Notes: a model not told the origin generated them from the letters alone. DNA of 64,000 nt from Stentor roeselii (GCA_006503475.1 RSEH01000193.1:27792-91791); one strand, 5' to 3'; shown: positions 18,461-28,527, counted from the first letter of the stretch. Numbers and translations: made by a program.

Positions 18461-19483
18461 ATGAAGAAAAAAGAACTTAAAAGTTTTTCAAGGATTTCAG
18501 GAAGAGCTTCGAATAAAGCAGCTGAATTGATTGAAAAAGGAAGAGTTTTAAGGAAGGTTCAGATGTCGAAGGTCTTTATTCTTAATACGAATAATTTTAA
18601 CTCTGTAAAGACGGGAAAGGAACAAAGGACTGACTCGGTTAGTAGGTCTGAACAGTTTAATGCTGGGATTAAGGGGAAAGGAATGGGAACTAGCTTGACT
18701 CCTGATAAATTACCGAAAATTCATCTGTCGAAACTTAATGGATTTCAAGAAAAGTTTGAACAAAGGCTTGAAGAGATTAAAAGGGATGAGAAAGGAAATT
18801 TAATTGGAGTTTGTATTGATTTACTGGAGATGGTTATTAAGGAAGATTTTATTTTTTGTAGTTTTTTACAGAAAATTAAGGAAGGACTTTTGAAGATTCA
18901 GGAAAATCAGGGAAATTTTGGGAGTTTGAATGGGCTTAATGGGAAAAATTGTGGATATCAGGCACAGATTACTCATTTTATGGTGTCTGAACGGCAGGAA
19001 AGTCATAAGGATAAGATTGAATTGAATGCTCAGACACCTCCTTCTTATCTTCCTCCTTTAAACTCTCTTGTAATGAATTTTGATGCTTTAAAAGAACATC
19101 ACTTCTTGATTCAGGCTCAAGAAAGCTTCAGAAACTTTCAGGCTTTGAATAAAGATCAGAAGAAAGAAGATGATGAATTGAAGACTTTAGAGAGGTTTGA
19201 GTCGAATGCGGATACTCAGTCTAATAAAGACTTACAAACTCGATTAACCCTTCAACAGCAGACAATACAAATTCAGTCTTTGAAAGGTGAAATAAGTAAA
19301 CTACGGGAAAAGGAGCTTAAATATCAGAAACTCCTAACAGCACTAAAAAATCGTGGGTATCCAGTTGATGAGGTTTATGAATTCGATGTTCATCAACAAA
19401 TTCACCCAGATAATAGTCATCTCAAGCCGATAAAACTAGAGGGTTTGTGCATAAGCTCAGACGATAGTTCAGAAGATAACTAA
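18461..19483 (+). CDS. unrecognised coiled-coil protein
   Basis: 340 residues. A basic N-terminus (KKKELKSFSRISGRASNKAAEL) is followed by a helical middle containing an amphipathic segment (VCIDLLEMVIKEDFIFCSFLQKI) and a C-terminal coiled coil (about 255-305) ending in KYQKLLTALKNRGYPVDEVYEF, a style common in ciliate and centrosomal coiled-coil proteins. The tail is acidic and Ser-rich (SSDDSSEDN). No named family assigned. Nine bp separate it from the upstream gene and 4 bp separate its TAA from the convergent gene's stop. Confidence 0.72.
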   Translation: MKKKELKSFSRISGRASNKAAELIEKGRVLRKVQMSKVFILNTNNFNSVKTGKEQRTDSVSRSEQFNAGIKGKGMGTSLTPDKLPKIHLSKLNGFQEKFEQRLEEIKRDEKGNLIGVCIDLLEMVIKEDFIFCSFLQKIKEGLLKIQENQGNFGSLNGLNGKNCGYQAQITHFMVSERQESHKDKIELNAQTPPSYLPPLNSLVMNFDALKEHHFLIQAQESFRNFQALNKDQKKEDDELKTLERFESNADTQSNKDLQTRLTLQQQTIQIQSLKGEISKLREKELKYQKLLTALKNRGYPVDEVYEFDVHQQIHPDNSHLKPIKLEGLCISSDDSSEDN

Positions 19484-19487
19484 CTAG

Positions 19488-20174
19488 TTAAGAATTAAAA
19501 GCTTTGTTAAAGTAAAACTGTTCAAGTATCTCAATTTCATCTTTAATCCTTTTCGCTTGTCCAAACAAAGCCGTTGATTTCTGCAGTTCAGAGTTATTCT
19601 TGATATTAAACTTAAGCACATCAACAATTCCCATATGAAGAAGACTATCCCGATAAATCTTCTGAGAATTAAGCAGCCAGTCAAAAATCCTCAAAATAAA
19701 AAAAATAAACTCAACTTCCTTAGTCTGCAGTAAGTTATACAGTAACTTAACACCCTGATTTTCCAGAAAGTCCAGATAAACCTCAGGGACCCCGATAAGC
19801 CCAGTCAACAACGACAAAGAACTCAAACATTTCTCATATTCTGTCGATTTTAAAGCATTCAAACATGTCTTTACCATTCCCATCGACACCAACTTTCGTC
19901 GCAAAGCTGGAACTAATGAAAAGTGATCCAACATTCGCAAGCAGAAATAAGAATAAGCCTCGTTTGATTGGCATAGATCTTGAAGCTGAAGCGCGAATGA
20001 TTGGGTGTAGATTGAAGTTAAGATTTCTGGAAGTTCACGTATTGTGTGATCGAGTAGAATTCGGTGCATCTCGTGAAGAAGTGAGGCTCGGGTTGTTCCT
20101 GATGATGATGGAGTGTATTTGGATATTAACTCTAAGAGCTTTAGAGTTGATTCTTGGACTTTTTCTGATTTCAT
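19488..20174 (-). CDS. helical-repeat (ARM-like) protein
   Basis: 228 residues, almost all amphipathic alpha helix with Leu-rich periodicity, for example LVSMGMVKTCLNALKS, CLSSLSLLTGLIGVPEVY and FLENQGVKLLYNLLQT followed by a similar unit with LLHMGIVDVLKF. The recurring G(M/V)(V/I)xxLxxxL pattern is typical of armadillo-type repeats. Function unknown; such proteins are scaffolds. The stop lies 4 bp from the convergent coiled-coil gene. Confidence 0.7.
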   Translation of the reverse strand: MKSEKVQESTLKLLELISKYTPSSSGTTRASLLHEMHRILLDHTIRELPEILTSIYTQSFALQLQDLCQSNEAYSYFCLRMLDHFSLVPALRRKLVSMGMVKTCLNALKSTEYEKCLSSLSLLTGLIGVPEVYLDFLENQGVKLLYNLLQTKEVEFIFFILRIFDWLLNSQKIYRDSLLHMGIVDVLKFNIKNNSELQKSTALFGQAKRIKDEIEILEQFYFNKAFNS

Positions 20175-20309
20175 TTTGAATTGGTTTATGAAAATTTGGG
20201 ATTTGGGATTTGGGATTGATGGGATTGGAGAAAATGATTTTTTTTATGGTTTGGGATTTTTTTTTGGTTTGATTTTAGAAGAGGAGTCAAGTGATGATTA
20301 GCTAATGAT

Positions 20310-21773
20310 TTACTCGTAAGTGATCAAATAGTAAGGGATCAAATAATCTTTGCTGAAAAATACGTAATAGTTTGACTGATTCCCCTTGAAATCTATAAAA
20401 GTTGAATGATACTCAGTGTTATTCTTGAATTCTTCCTCTGTTTTTATTGGTCCAGGAGCGCTCCTACCAGTCAACCCCTTACACAAAATAATCTGTTTGT
20501 TCTTATAAAAGTATATAGACATTGTAGGATCAGTGGCAGTGTAAATACCATAGCCGTAAGCTTGTCCAATCTTAACGTTAACATCAATTCCTCCTATTTT
20601 GAACCCATTTTTGCAAATTTCTTCGTAAAACTGTGGCTGAGTTGCATGAAAGACGTACTTTTCAAGAGGATCGATTCCTTCTTTCATTATTCTAGCTTTC
20701 GCTGAGTTGTATTTGTCTTGAAGGACTGGATTGATGATTCGATGAACAGTCAAAATATTGAACTTTATATTATATTGTTTCATCAGTTCATTCTTTTTTC
20801 CTGGATGCAAATCCCACATAAATGCACTCAAAGCTTTGTAATATAAAGATCGATACTCATCGATCAGGTCATTTGGTGTGCATTGGATCATTTGATATTG
20901 ACATTTGGTTAAGTCTGCAAATTCGCATGGAAGGTCATCATGGAAGAACTGCCCGCATTTAGGACATAGTTTTTCTCCACAGTTGCAAATGTGCTGAAGG
21001 TTGTAAATAGATGATTCTTGGAACAAATTACAATTTGGACAGTAGAACAACTTTATTTCTGGAATTCTTAACTTCGGTAAAATAATCTTTGAAACATGGC
21101 TTCCCGAAATCAAAAGTCCCTTAATAAACTCATCAGTTAGTTCAGTTGCACAACTTTGAACAAAGCATTTAAAAGGAGGTTCTTGATTTCCAGTTGCAAA
21201 ACTCTTTTCAATACAATGTCTACATATCTTATGTCGACATTCAGGCATCTCAACACTTCTATCAATTCCAGGACAATTCATAAATGCATCATTAAACTTG
21301 AAGAAAAAGCATCGAGAAGTTTGTTTTGTCATTCCTTGTTTAATAGTCATTGTTCTGATATCATTTTGTATTTTCCATTCTTCTTGTATTTCTAAGCTGA
21401 CATAATGAGTAAAGTAATAAGCTCTTGTATCAAGTGGAGTCGGGTTTTGTGAATAGTTCGCATGGCATCCAGGGCAGACATAATTATGATTAAGACCAAC
21501 TCTTTCAAAGATGTCTGTTATGTATTTTTGAATGCAACCAAAACAGACTGAGTGCTGACATTGTGGGAATATATGAAAATGAGCTGCTATGTGAGTTGAA
21601 TAATCTTGTTGAAATAAAGATTGATGTGATGAACATTTGTAGTTCATCTGAATTTGATAATTTAATTTTACCTTGTGATGAATCAACTCGGTTATAAGTA
21701 TCTTTGCTGGCTCGATGAAACCTGAGTTCAGGCAGTATTCCAGTTGTTTGATTAGGAAATCTGCTTCTGACAT
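20310..21773 (-). CDS. RING/IBR-like zinc protein fused to a C-terminal ADP-ribosyltransferase (PARP-type) domain, copy A
   Basis: 487 residues. Zinc region 1: C47, H50, C72, H74, C77, C80, C100, C103 (RING-like). Region 2: C167, C179, H181, C184, C187, C203, C208 (RING-like). Region 3: C245, C248, C263, C265, C270, C273, H278, C283, IBR-like (CPNC...CNCGEKLCPKCGQFFHDDLPC). The C-terminal ART domain has VFHAT (H376), YGYGIYTATD (Y411) and ends YYLITYE. The third catalytic position (Glu in PARP1) aligns to N468 or Y469, which suggests mono-ADP-ribosylation (compare H-Y-Y PARP16) or no activity. RING2 of a true RBR ligase is absent and the ART domain sits in its place. Probably a cytosolic or nuclear signalling enzyme; substrates unknown. 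First member of a local family. Confidence 0.85.
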   Translation of the reverse strand: MSEADFLIKQLEYCLNSGFIEPAKILITELIHHKVKLNYQIQMNYKCSSHQSLFQQDYSTHIAAHFHIFPQCQHSVCFGCIQKYITDIFERVGLNHNYVCPGCHANYSQNPTPLDTRAYYFTHYVSLEIQEEWKIQNDIRTMTIKQGMTKQTSRCFFFKFNDAFMNCPGIDRSVEMPECRHKICRHCIEKSFATGNQEPPFKCFVQSCATELTDEFIKGLLISGSHVSKIILPKLRIPEIKLFYCPNCNLFQESSIYNLQHICNCGEKLCPKCGQFFHDDLPCEFADLTKCQYQMIQCTPNDLIDEYRSLYYKALSAFMWDLHPGKKNELMKQYNIKFNILTVHRIINPVLQDKYNSAKARIMKEGIDPLEKYVFHATQPQFYEEICKNGFKIGGIDVNVKIGQAYGYGIYTATDPTMSIYFYKNKQIILCKGLTGRSAPGPIKTEEEFKNNTEYHSTFIDFKGNQSNYYVFFSKDYLIPYYLITYE

Positions 21774-22163
21774 TTATATTTATCTAAATTGTCTATAATT
21801 TTTGATAAGATGTTGGCAGGGTAATTTTTTCCATTTGATTAAAAGTTTAAGGTTAATTAAGATTATAGTTTTTATTTATCTACAGTCATCCAAGATAGTG
21901 TTTGAATGCTCTTTTAAGTTTTTTAATCTTTGCTAATGAGAAATGTTTTTGTAAGAAAAAATTGTATCGATTTATTGATAGAATTTTTATTATTTTACAA
22001 AGAATAAATCATTTTCTATTTAATTTGCACCTTTTATTAGGTAACTTAAGATAGAATTAGTTAAATCACTAATAAACCAGACAATTTTAATTGTATTTCG
22101 ATCAGCCAGTAAATTATATTCAGGATTAGTAATGAATAAGATATTAAAATTTTAATAATTAGT
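21774..22163. other. intergenic spacer inside the RING-ART cluster
   Basis: 390 bp, strongly AT-rich, stops in every frame. Apart from the adjacent relic I see no further trace of the family and no RNA gene. Confidence 0.5.
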
Positions 22164-22312
22164 ATGTGATGAACATTTGTGTTCATCTCAATTCCGAAAT
22201 TCAATTAGGCTTTGTGAAAAATAAGCTCTGTGATGACTATCTTTACTGGCTCTATAAAACCTGTTTCCATGAAATACTCTAGTTGATTTATGACAAAATC
22301 TACTTCTGACAT
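22164..22312 (-). pseudogene. decayed 5' relic of a RING-ART gene
   Basis: Read on the minus strand from ATG 22312, the sequence gives MSEVDFVINQLEYF, then FIEPVKIVITELIFHKA, closely matching the N-termini of copies A and B (MSEADFLIKQLEYC; EPAKILITELIHHK). A TAA follows at the position of Val/Lys in the paralogues. The downstream match to the MNYKCSSH coding segment is preserved at DNA level except for one missing base, which shifts the frame. Nothing recognisable follows beyond 22164. About 150 bp of an originally 1.46-kb gene remains. Confidence 0.85.
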
Positions 22313-22366
22313 TTTATATTAAGCTAGAATAATAATGTCTATATTTTATAACTATCTTTAAGGAAA

Positions 22367-23844
22367 TTACTCATAAGTAATTAAATAGTAAGGAAGCACA
22401 TAATACTTATCAAAAAATACATAGAAGTTAGATTTCGCTCCATGGAAATCAACGAAATATGAGTGATACTGTGTATTAGCTTTGAATTCTTCTATAGTTT
22501 CGAGAGCTTTTGTAGCAATATTTCCTGTTAAACCTTTGCACATTATAACTTTCTTATTGTGGTAATAATGAATCGACATTGTCGGATCAGTAGCAGTATA
22601 AACTCCGAATCCATAAAGATGTCCAATACTTACTTCAATATCAATTCCTCCTACTTTGAATCCACCTTCACATATCGTATCATAATATTGATCATGAGTT
22701 CCGTGAAAGACGAAAGGCTCATCAGACTTGATACCAGAGCTTAAAATTCGAGCTTTAGCTTCATCATATTTTTTTGAAGAAATGGATTTATAATTCTTTC
22801 GACTTTTTTTATATTGAACTTGATATTATATCTCTTCATCAATTCTGCTTTTTTTGATGGATGCAAATCCCATAAGAACGAGTTATGTGCTTTATAATAA
22901 AGAGATCGATATTCAGCGATGTGATCATCAGGTTTGCATTCAATTTTTTGGTACATGCAATTACTTATATCTGCAAATGCACACGGAAGATCTTCATGAT
23001 AGTATTTACCACATCTTGGGCATACCTTTGCTCCACAATTGCAGATATAATGTAATGTGAGTGAATCTAAATTTAACTGGAGCTTACAATTTTTATTTGG
23101 ACATTCACAAAACTTCATTCCTTCAATCCTAAGCCTAGGTAAAATAATTCTAGCCAGTTCACTTCCATGAATCAAGAGTGTTCGTACATACTCATCAGAA
23201 AAATATTTATCACAATCTTCTAAAAAGCATTTAAAAGGAGGAGTTTTATTTCCTATTAAAAATGCTTTTTCAATGCAACTCTTACAAAATTTATGCTTAC
23301 ACTCAGGCATTTTCATCGATTTATCTATTCCAAGACATTTCATGGAAGGATAATTCGGAGCATACTTAAAAAAGAAACATCGAGATTTGAGTACTTGAAT
23401 ATATCTTTGTTTAATGGTCATACTAATTAAATCATTTTGAGCTTTCCATTCATTTTGTCTATCAATACTGATGATATCTAAAAAAGCAGGGTCCTCGTTG
23501 GATAAAAGAGTTGGGTTAAGTGAATAATTCGCCAAACAACCAGGACAGATATACTTATTATTCAAACCAACTCTATCAAAAATATCTCTTATATAACTTT
23601 CAATGCAACGGGTACACACTGAGTGTTCACAAGGAAGAAATATTTTAAAATCCCTTGAGTCGTTGCTACTAAAGTCTTTTTTAAAGATGCACTGGTGAGA
23701 CGAGCACTTGTAATTCATTTCTATTTGGAAGTTAATTTTTGATTTGTGAAAGATTAGCTCATTTATCAAGATCTTTGCAGGCTGTAAGTGCCCTGAGTTT
23801 AAGCAGTACTCAAGTTGTTTGATTAGGAAATCAACTTCAGACAT
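22367..23844 (-). CDS. RING/IBR-ART fusion, copy B, interrupted by a 1-nt frameshift
   Basis: The start at 23844 gives the same layout as copy A: MSEVDFLIKQLEYCL, three zinc regions and CPRCGKYYHEDLPC. The first frame ends near 22741 shortly after NPFLQK. Sequence continuing to 22367 in the -1 frame encodes the rest of the ART domain with VFHGT, GFGVYTATDP and YYLITYE. The break lies in a run of seven A on the coding strand (T run at 22769-22775), where alignment with copy A needs eight. With the shift the protein would be about 492 residues, against 487. Options: recent pseudogene, assembly homopolymer error, or -1 slippage (the context A AAA AAT fits a slippery heptamer). The third ART triad position is N or F, again not Glu. 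Confidence 0.8.
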
Positions 23845-24375
23845 TTATAAGCTTATTATTCTATATTTTTACGTATTCAATATGGAAAATTACTCTTTCG
23901 AAATAGCTGAGTTGATTATATTAGATTAGGATACTGCTGTGGGTGGTTATTGAGAAAGTTCAGTGATAATTTATTATTCCTCAAGCAAACTGAATTTAAT
24001 AGTCTCTTAAAGTTATCATTTTAAATAAAGGTTAAAAGATTTTTTAAGTTATAGGCTAATTTATTTGAATTAGGCATTTAATGTTGTTTTTATGTGATTG
24101 TTTTTTGCAATTAAACTTTGGAAAATTATCCTTCAGTATTTACATTTCTCACTTTAATCTGATATATTTTATATAAACAAGATACAATTAGATAATTCTT
24201 CATGTCAAAGTATCCTAAAATCCATGTAATCAAATGATAAAACAACTTAATTATAATATTAACCAACAACAATGCCCAAAAGATATCCTTTGTCTTCATC
24301 CAAGATACAAAAAAATAATAACCCATAATCCCCAAAAATTATCAAGAATAGAATTATTTCATTACTTCAACCTCC
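23845..24375. other. intergenic with one doubtful small ORF
   Basis: AT-rich 530 bp. It contains a 66-codon minus-strand frame (24126-24326, listed separately). Otherwise I see no repeat, RNA gene or relic of the neighbouring family. Confidence 0.45.
24126..24326 (-). CDS. doubtful small hydrophobic ORF
   Basis: From ATG 24326 (the frame opens with TTG at 24335) a 66-residue product with one or two possible membrane segments (IFWALLLVNIIIKLFYHLITWI, about 15-36). It lies 50 bp downstream of the RRM gene on the same strand. AT-rich spacers can generate hydrophobic ORFs by chance, so this may not be a gene. Confidence 0.3.
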   Translation of the reverse strand: MGYYFFVSWMKTKDIFWALLLVNIIIKLFYHLITWILGYFDMKNYLIVSCLYKIYQIKVRNVNTEG

Positions 24376-24879
24376 TCAAAAATATAAAAACTTCGCAGGA
24401 GTCAATTCAAGGAACTGATCACAATGAAAAGCCGCATATTCCAAATTAAGTTCAACAACATCAAGTTTCCTCATAAACAAGTCCTTCTTGGTGGTAGTGA
24501 TTTCGACCAGTTGCCCCGAACCCGCCTTAGAGACATACTGTTCGACATTGGCAGGAATGGCAGATCCAGGCTGCTTCAACTTGACATATCGAGCCCAGTT
24601 CAAGTTGAACCTTTTGTTCATGTTTGCGATTTGAAGGCCGTTATAAGCATGTAAAACTCTTTCAGCGATTTCGTGAGACGGGAAAGTGATAAAACAATAA
24701 CCTCCTGGTAGACCTGTGTTTCTGTCTCTTACCACCCGGACTGTGACTCCTACTCCGATTCCGGAAAACAAGGAAGAGATAAATTCTTCATCCATGTAAG
24801 GCTGGTCTACTTCGCCCATCCAAAGTGTTCTGGCAGTATCGATGCTTGAGTTTTCTAAGCCTATTAGACCTTCCTGCAT
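24376..24879 (-). CDS. RRM RNA-binding protein, SECp43/TRNAU1AP-like
   Basis: 167 residues with one RRM (about 17-95): RNP2 TLWMGEVDQPYMDEEF and an RNP1 region GLPGGYCFITFPSHEIAERVL. The LWMGxxxxYMDExF opening and the GxPGGYCF signature are typical of tRNA-Sec-associated protein SECp43 and the related RBP45/Nam8 group, which normally carry two RRMs; here only the first is present. A role with selenocysteine tRNA cannot be concluded from one RRM. The C-terminal 70 residues are unassigned. Confidence 0.8.
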   Translation of the reverse strand: MQEGLIGLENSSIDTARTLWMGEVDQPYMDEEFISSLFSGIGVGVTVRVVRDRNTGLPGGYCFITFPSHEIAERVLHAYNGLQIANMNKRFNLNWARYVKLKQPGSAIPANVEQYVSKAGSGQLVEITTTKKDLFMRKLDVVELNLEYAAFHCDQFLELTPAKFLYF

Positions 24880-25551
24880 TTTTATTTACTAATGAAATCG
24901 AAAAGATCTAAGAAATTATAGATTAGTTTAAGTCAATGAAGCACTTTATTTCAATTGGATATCATTTTTACTTGAAATTTTTAAGTTTTTTTTGGAATTT
25001 TAATGATTATGGATTTTTTTTATAGTTAAAAGAAGACTAGTTTTTTTATTATAAATCCTGGCGTTTTTAGAGATGGTTAGCAGGCCAATCAATCAGATTA
25101 AAATTGTAAAAATGAAGAGCAGAGGTGATATATAAACTTTGAATTTTAACCATATTCAACCCGTTGTAATTTCAATAATTTGATTAGTATTTTCTTATTT
25201 TTCGCGTATAGTCTAAAAATCCCTGCCAATAATGCCAAATTTCACAACAGTTTTGCTATAAGATTCAAAAGTACAGGCAAGTCTCCAATAATTCCAAAAT
25301 CTCTTATTTAAACATAATATCATTTATTAGTTACTGCAAATCATAACACTTAATCTCTTATTATTCCTTCTAATTCCACTCAAGTTCTTTCCTGCTATTA
25401 TTTTAACTTCCCAAAAACCCTTAATTTATTCATCAATTTCCACTTTCACCTGATTATCCATTCCTAAACATTCCACATTACCTACCTCATCAACAGTTAA
25501 ACTTTTCAACTAAAAATATTTCCTCACTAAAATAAAAATTTCTTATTCTAA
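24880..25551. other. intergenic, no gene seen
   Basis: About 670 bp, AT-rich, with short poly-T and poly-A tracts and C/T-rich sequence near the pump gene's 3' end. No coding-like frame, no repeat of note and no tRNA-like fold were recognised. Confidence 0.5.
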
Positions 25552-28527
25552 TTACTCATTCTCTTCAGCCATCAATCCCAAGCCCTCCTCATACTCCTCC
25601 CTTTTCTTAGCACTATAAAACCCTTTCGTGCGATAAGCCTTAAAAGCAGCTCTAACGATAATTCCAAACAAAAGTCCCGCAGCTCCGATTCCAATACAAA
25701 CCGCATGTTCCTCAACACTAAGCGGAGTGCATTTCAAGTACTTTCCTCCAAACTGCACAAGACACATCTGGACCAAAAAAGTGCTAATAAAAATAAACTG
25801 AAACATCCAATTATTAAAAAAATCCTGAAAAACATTGACCTGTCCAAGTGAAAGTTTCCTGCAATTAATTTCATTAAAAAGTTGCAACATCACAAAAGTA
25901 TGAAAAAAAATCGTGAAATGTTTTCCATTCGAAAAAGTCCAATGACTATGTCCCCAGCTTTCATCGATGTCGAAGATATCAGGTCCAAAATAGAGAATAG
26001 TGATAAGCACCGAGCATTGAAATAAACATTGACCGATAATGACGACCATCATGTCAATAGTGATGATATTTTCAGTTCTGCCATAAGGAACTGATTCTAA
26101 AAGGCACTCAGAAGGCGGTTCAGTTGCAAGTGCAAGTGCCGCTAAAGAGTCCATGATAAGATTGACCCACAACATCTGCACCGCATTAATTGGAGACTGG
26201 CTGACAGTGACTCCTCCTAAAATACTCATAAAAAGAGCGACTATGTTGACAGTCATTTGAAATTGCAAGAACTTTCGAGTACTTGCATAAACATTTCTTC
26301 CCCATTTCACTGAATTCAACACACTGTAGAAGTTATCATCGAGAAGGATTATATCTGAACTTTCCTTTGCTAATTGGGTACCTGACATCATCGCTATTCC
26401 AATATCTGATTGTTTCAGAGCTGCTGCGTCATTTGAACCGTCTCCTGTCACTGCAACGACTTCTCCTAGTTCTTTCAGACCGATTGTTAATAAAAGTTTG
26501 TCTTCGGGAGAACAACGTGCGATTACTCGAAGAGATTTCACGGTTTGTTGGAAATTTTCTTTATTTGCTAGCTTAAAATCTACTATTGCACCTGTTTCAT
26601 TGCGAATCTGTAATAAACCTCCTGAACGCTCTCGGAATTCTTTTCCGGTCATCACGAAATCGCTTAGCTCGGAATCTGAGAGTTGTGGAAGGATGTAAGA
26701 TGATATTGCTACTGATGTTGCGGTTTCTTTACTGTCTCCGGTTACCATCCTCACTATTACTCCTGCTTTTTGAACACCTTGGACTGAAGCTCTTGCCTCG
26801 GGTCTTAGTTTGTCTTGAATGGCCAGAAACCCAATCAAAGCAAGTCCATTTTCAATTTCATCTCTCGAAGTTTCCGAGTCAATAACCAAAGAAGATCTTC
26901 TATAAGCCAAAGCAAGTACTCTGAATTTCCTATTAGTAAAATCCGAAACCTGCATCAAAAGTCGATCCTTGTTAACAGAGTCAAGCACGGCCATCTTTCC
27001 ATCAGAATCAAGAAAATAATGACACAAGTCAACAATGACCTCCGCAGCTCCTTTGCAATAGACTTCATATCCTTGTCCATACTGATTATAAACAGTAGTC
27101 ATTTTCTTGCTCTCCGAGGTAAAAGCGAATTTTACAATTTCTTGTTCAGGGTCACGATACTTATAAATATCTTCTCCTAAAGCATGCACCAAGTCAATCA
27201 TTGCTCCTTCAGTGCGACTTCCACAGACCTCAACATTTCCATCAACAGTTTTAAAAAAAGCAGTCGAATTTCTCGACAAGACTTTGCAAATCAGATGTTT
27301 TTGATTAGTGTCTAAAAGACTTTCATTGATATCTTTGAACTCCTGGTCGAACAAGTAAAATCCACAAACTTTCATTTTATTTTCAGTTAAAGTTCCTGTT
27401 TTATCTGTTAAAACATTAGTAGCGGCTCCCATTATTTCACATCCTTTTATATGTCTCACGAAGATATTTTCTTTTTTCATCTGAATGACGGAGTACGCCA
27501 TTGACAATGTCAGAGCAAGAGGAAGTCCTTCAGGAATCGCGACGACCAAGACAGTGATTCCAAGAATTAAAGCTGAAATGACTTCACCTGTACTGTGATT
27601 GGTCCAAGCGCCATTAGTAGCAGCTCCAATGCAGGCATAAGCGAGAAGAGTTCCAGAAAGAATAATCCCAGCATAAAGTCCTACTTTTCCTAAAGTCAAA
27701 GCAAGATTTCCAAGTCTTTCCTGCAGAGGAGTCTCTTCTTCTTCATTGTCAATTCCTGACATTTGCCTGATTTTTTCATTGATGGAGTTCATGCCGACTC
27801 CACAGACGATCATCATTCCATACCCTTCAATGACTTTACTTCCAGATAACAAAAACGGGTCACTATCACAATGAGAGCTTTTCGCTGCTTCTTTAGAAAT
27901 AGTTTGACTTTCGCCTGTGATTTGACTTTCATCTACTTTTAACTTCGTGCTTTTCACAAGCACCCCGTCGACGTTGAGGACTTCTCCAGGTGAAACATGC
28001 ATCAAGTCGCCGACTAGTAACTCAGAAGCAGGAATTTCTTGTTCTTTGCCATCACGAGTGACTGTTACAAAGTGAATGTTAGTCGCTTTGTTTAACTTAA
28101 TGAACTGACCGTCCTTGATATAGTCATTTGTCGCTGTGACGGCTAGAACAATGAAAACTGCCAATAAAATCACTGCTCCTTCAATCCAACCTTGTGAACG
28201 GTCCTGCCATGTTCCGATGATCAGTGAAACTATTGAAGCCATTATCAGGATTTGAAGAACTGTGTCTTGAAGAGCTTCCCAGACTATGTTGAAGACTCCT
28301 TTTCGCCCACGTGAATAACCCTCGTTTCGACCGTAGTAGGCTTGACGGGATGATAAGGATTGAGAATCGATTCCTTTCATTAGACTACTTTGGAGTGACT
28401 CGCTTAGACCTTTTATTCCGTTCAGGGTTTCTAACGATTTTGAGGACTTTCCTTCACGGATTGAGTCTATCTCGAAAAACTCTGACAGTTTTTCGAGAGA
28501 TAAGGTGTATTTAATGGAAGTGGACAT
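25552..28527 (-). CDS. plasma-membrane-type Ca2+-ATPase (P2B, PMCA)
   Basis: P-type calcium pump of 991 residues, exporting Ca2+ from the cytosol or into cortical stores. Seen: actuator motif TGESQTIS, phosphorylation site DKTGTLTENK (Asp375), the KGAAEVIVDLC nucleotide-binding segment, the hinge TGDGSNDAAALKQSDIGIAM, and PEGLPLALTLSMAYS in TM4. About ten membrane segments are visible. The family hinge normally reads TGDGTNDAPALK; here it has Ser and Ala. The C-tail after the last membrane segment is short (about 30 residues, EEYEEGLGLMAEENE), so the long calmodulin-binding tail of animal PMCAs is missing. Start ATG 28527. Confidence 0.93.
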   Translation of the reverse strand: MSTSIKYTLSLEKLSEFFEIDSIREGKSSKSLETLNGIKGLSESLQSSLMKGIDSQSLSSRQAYYGRNEGYSRGRKGVFNIVWEALQDTVLQILIMASIVSLIIGTWQDRSQGWIEGAVILLAVFIVLAVTATNDYIKDGQFIKLNKATNIHFVTVTRDGKEQEIPASELLVGDLMHVSPGEVLNVDGVLVKSTKLKVDESQITGESQTISKEAAKSSHCDSDPFLLSGSKVIEGYGMMIVCGVGMNSINEKIRQMSGIDNEEEETPLQERLGNLALTLGKVGLYAGIILSGTLLAYACIGAATNGAWTNHSTGEVISALILGITVLVVAIPEGLPLALTLSMAYSVIQMKKENIFVRHIKGCEIMGAATNVLTDKTGTLTENKMKVCGFYLFDQEFKDINESLLDTNQKHLICKVLSRNSTAFFKTVDGNVEVCGSRTEGAMIDLVHALGEDIYKYRDPEQEIVKFAFTSESKKMTTVYNQYGQGYEVYCKGAAEVIVDLCHYFLDSDGKMAVLDSVNKDRLLMQVSDFTNRKFRVLALAYRRSSLVIDSETSRDEIENGLALIGFLAIQDKLRPEARASVQGVQKAGVIVRMVTGDSKETATSVAISSYILPQLSDSELSDFVMTGKEFRERSGGLLQIRNETGAIVDFKLANKENFQQTVKSLRVIARCSPEDKLLLTIGLKELGEVVAVTGDGSNDAAALKQSDIGIAMMSGTQLAKESSDIILLDDNFYSVLNSVKWGRNVYASTRKFLQFQMTVNIVALFMSILGGVTVSQSPINAVQMLWVNLIMDSLAALALATEPPSECLLESVPYGRTENIITIDMMVVIIGQCLFQCSVLITILYFGPDIFDIDESWGHSHWTFSNGKHFTIFFHTFVMLQLFNEINCRKLSLGQVNVFQDFFNNWMFQFIFISTFLVQMCLVQFGGKYLKCTPLSVEEHAVCIGIGAAGLLFGIIVRAAFKAYRTKGFYSAKKREEYEEGLGLMAEENE

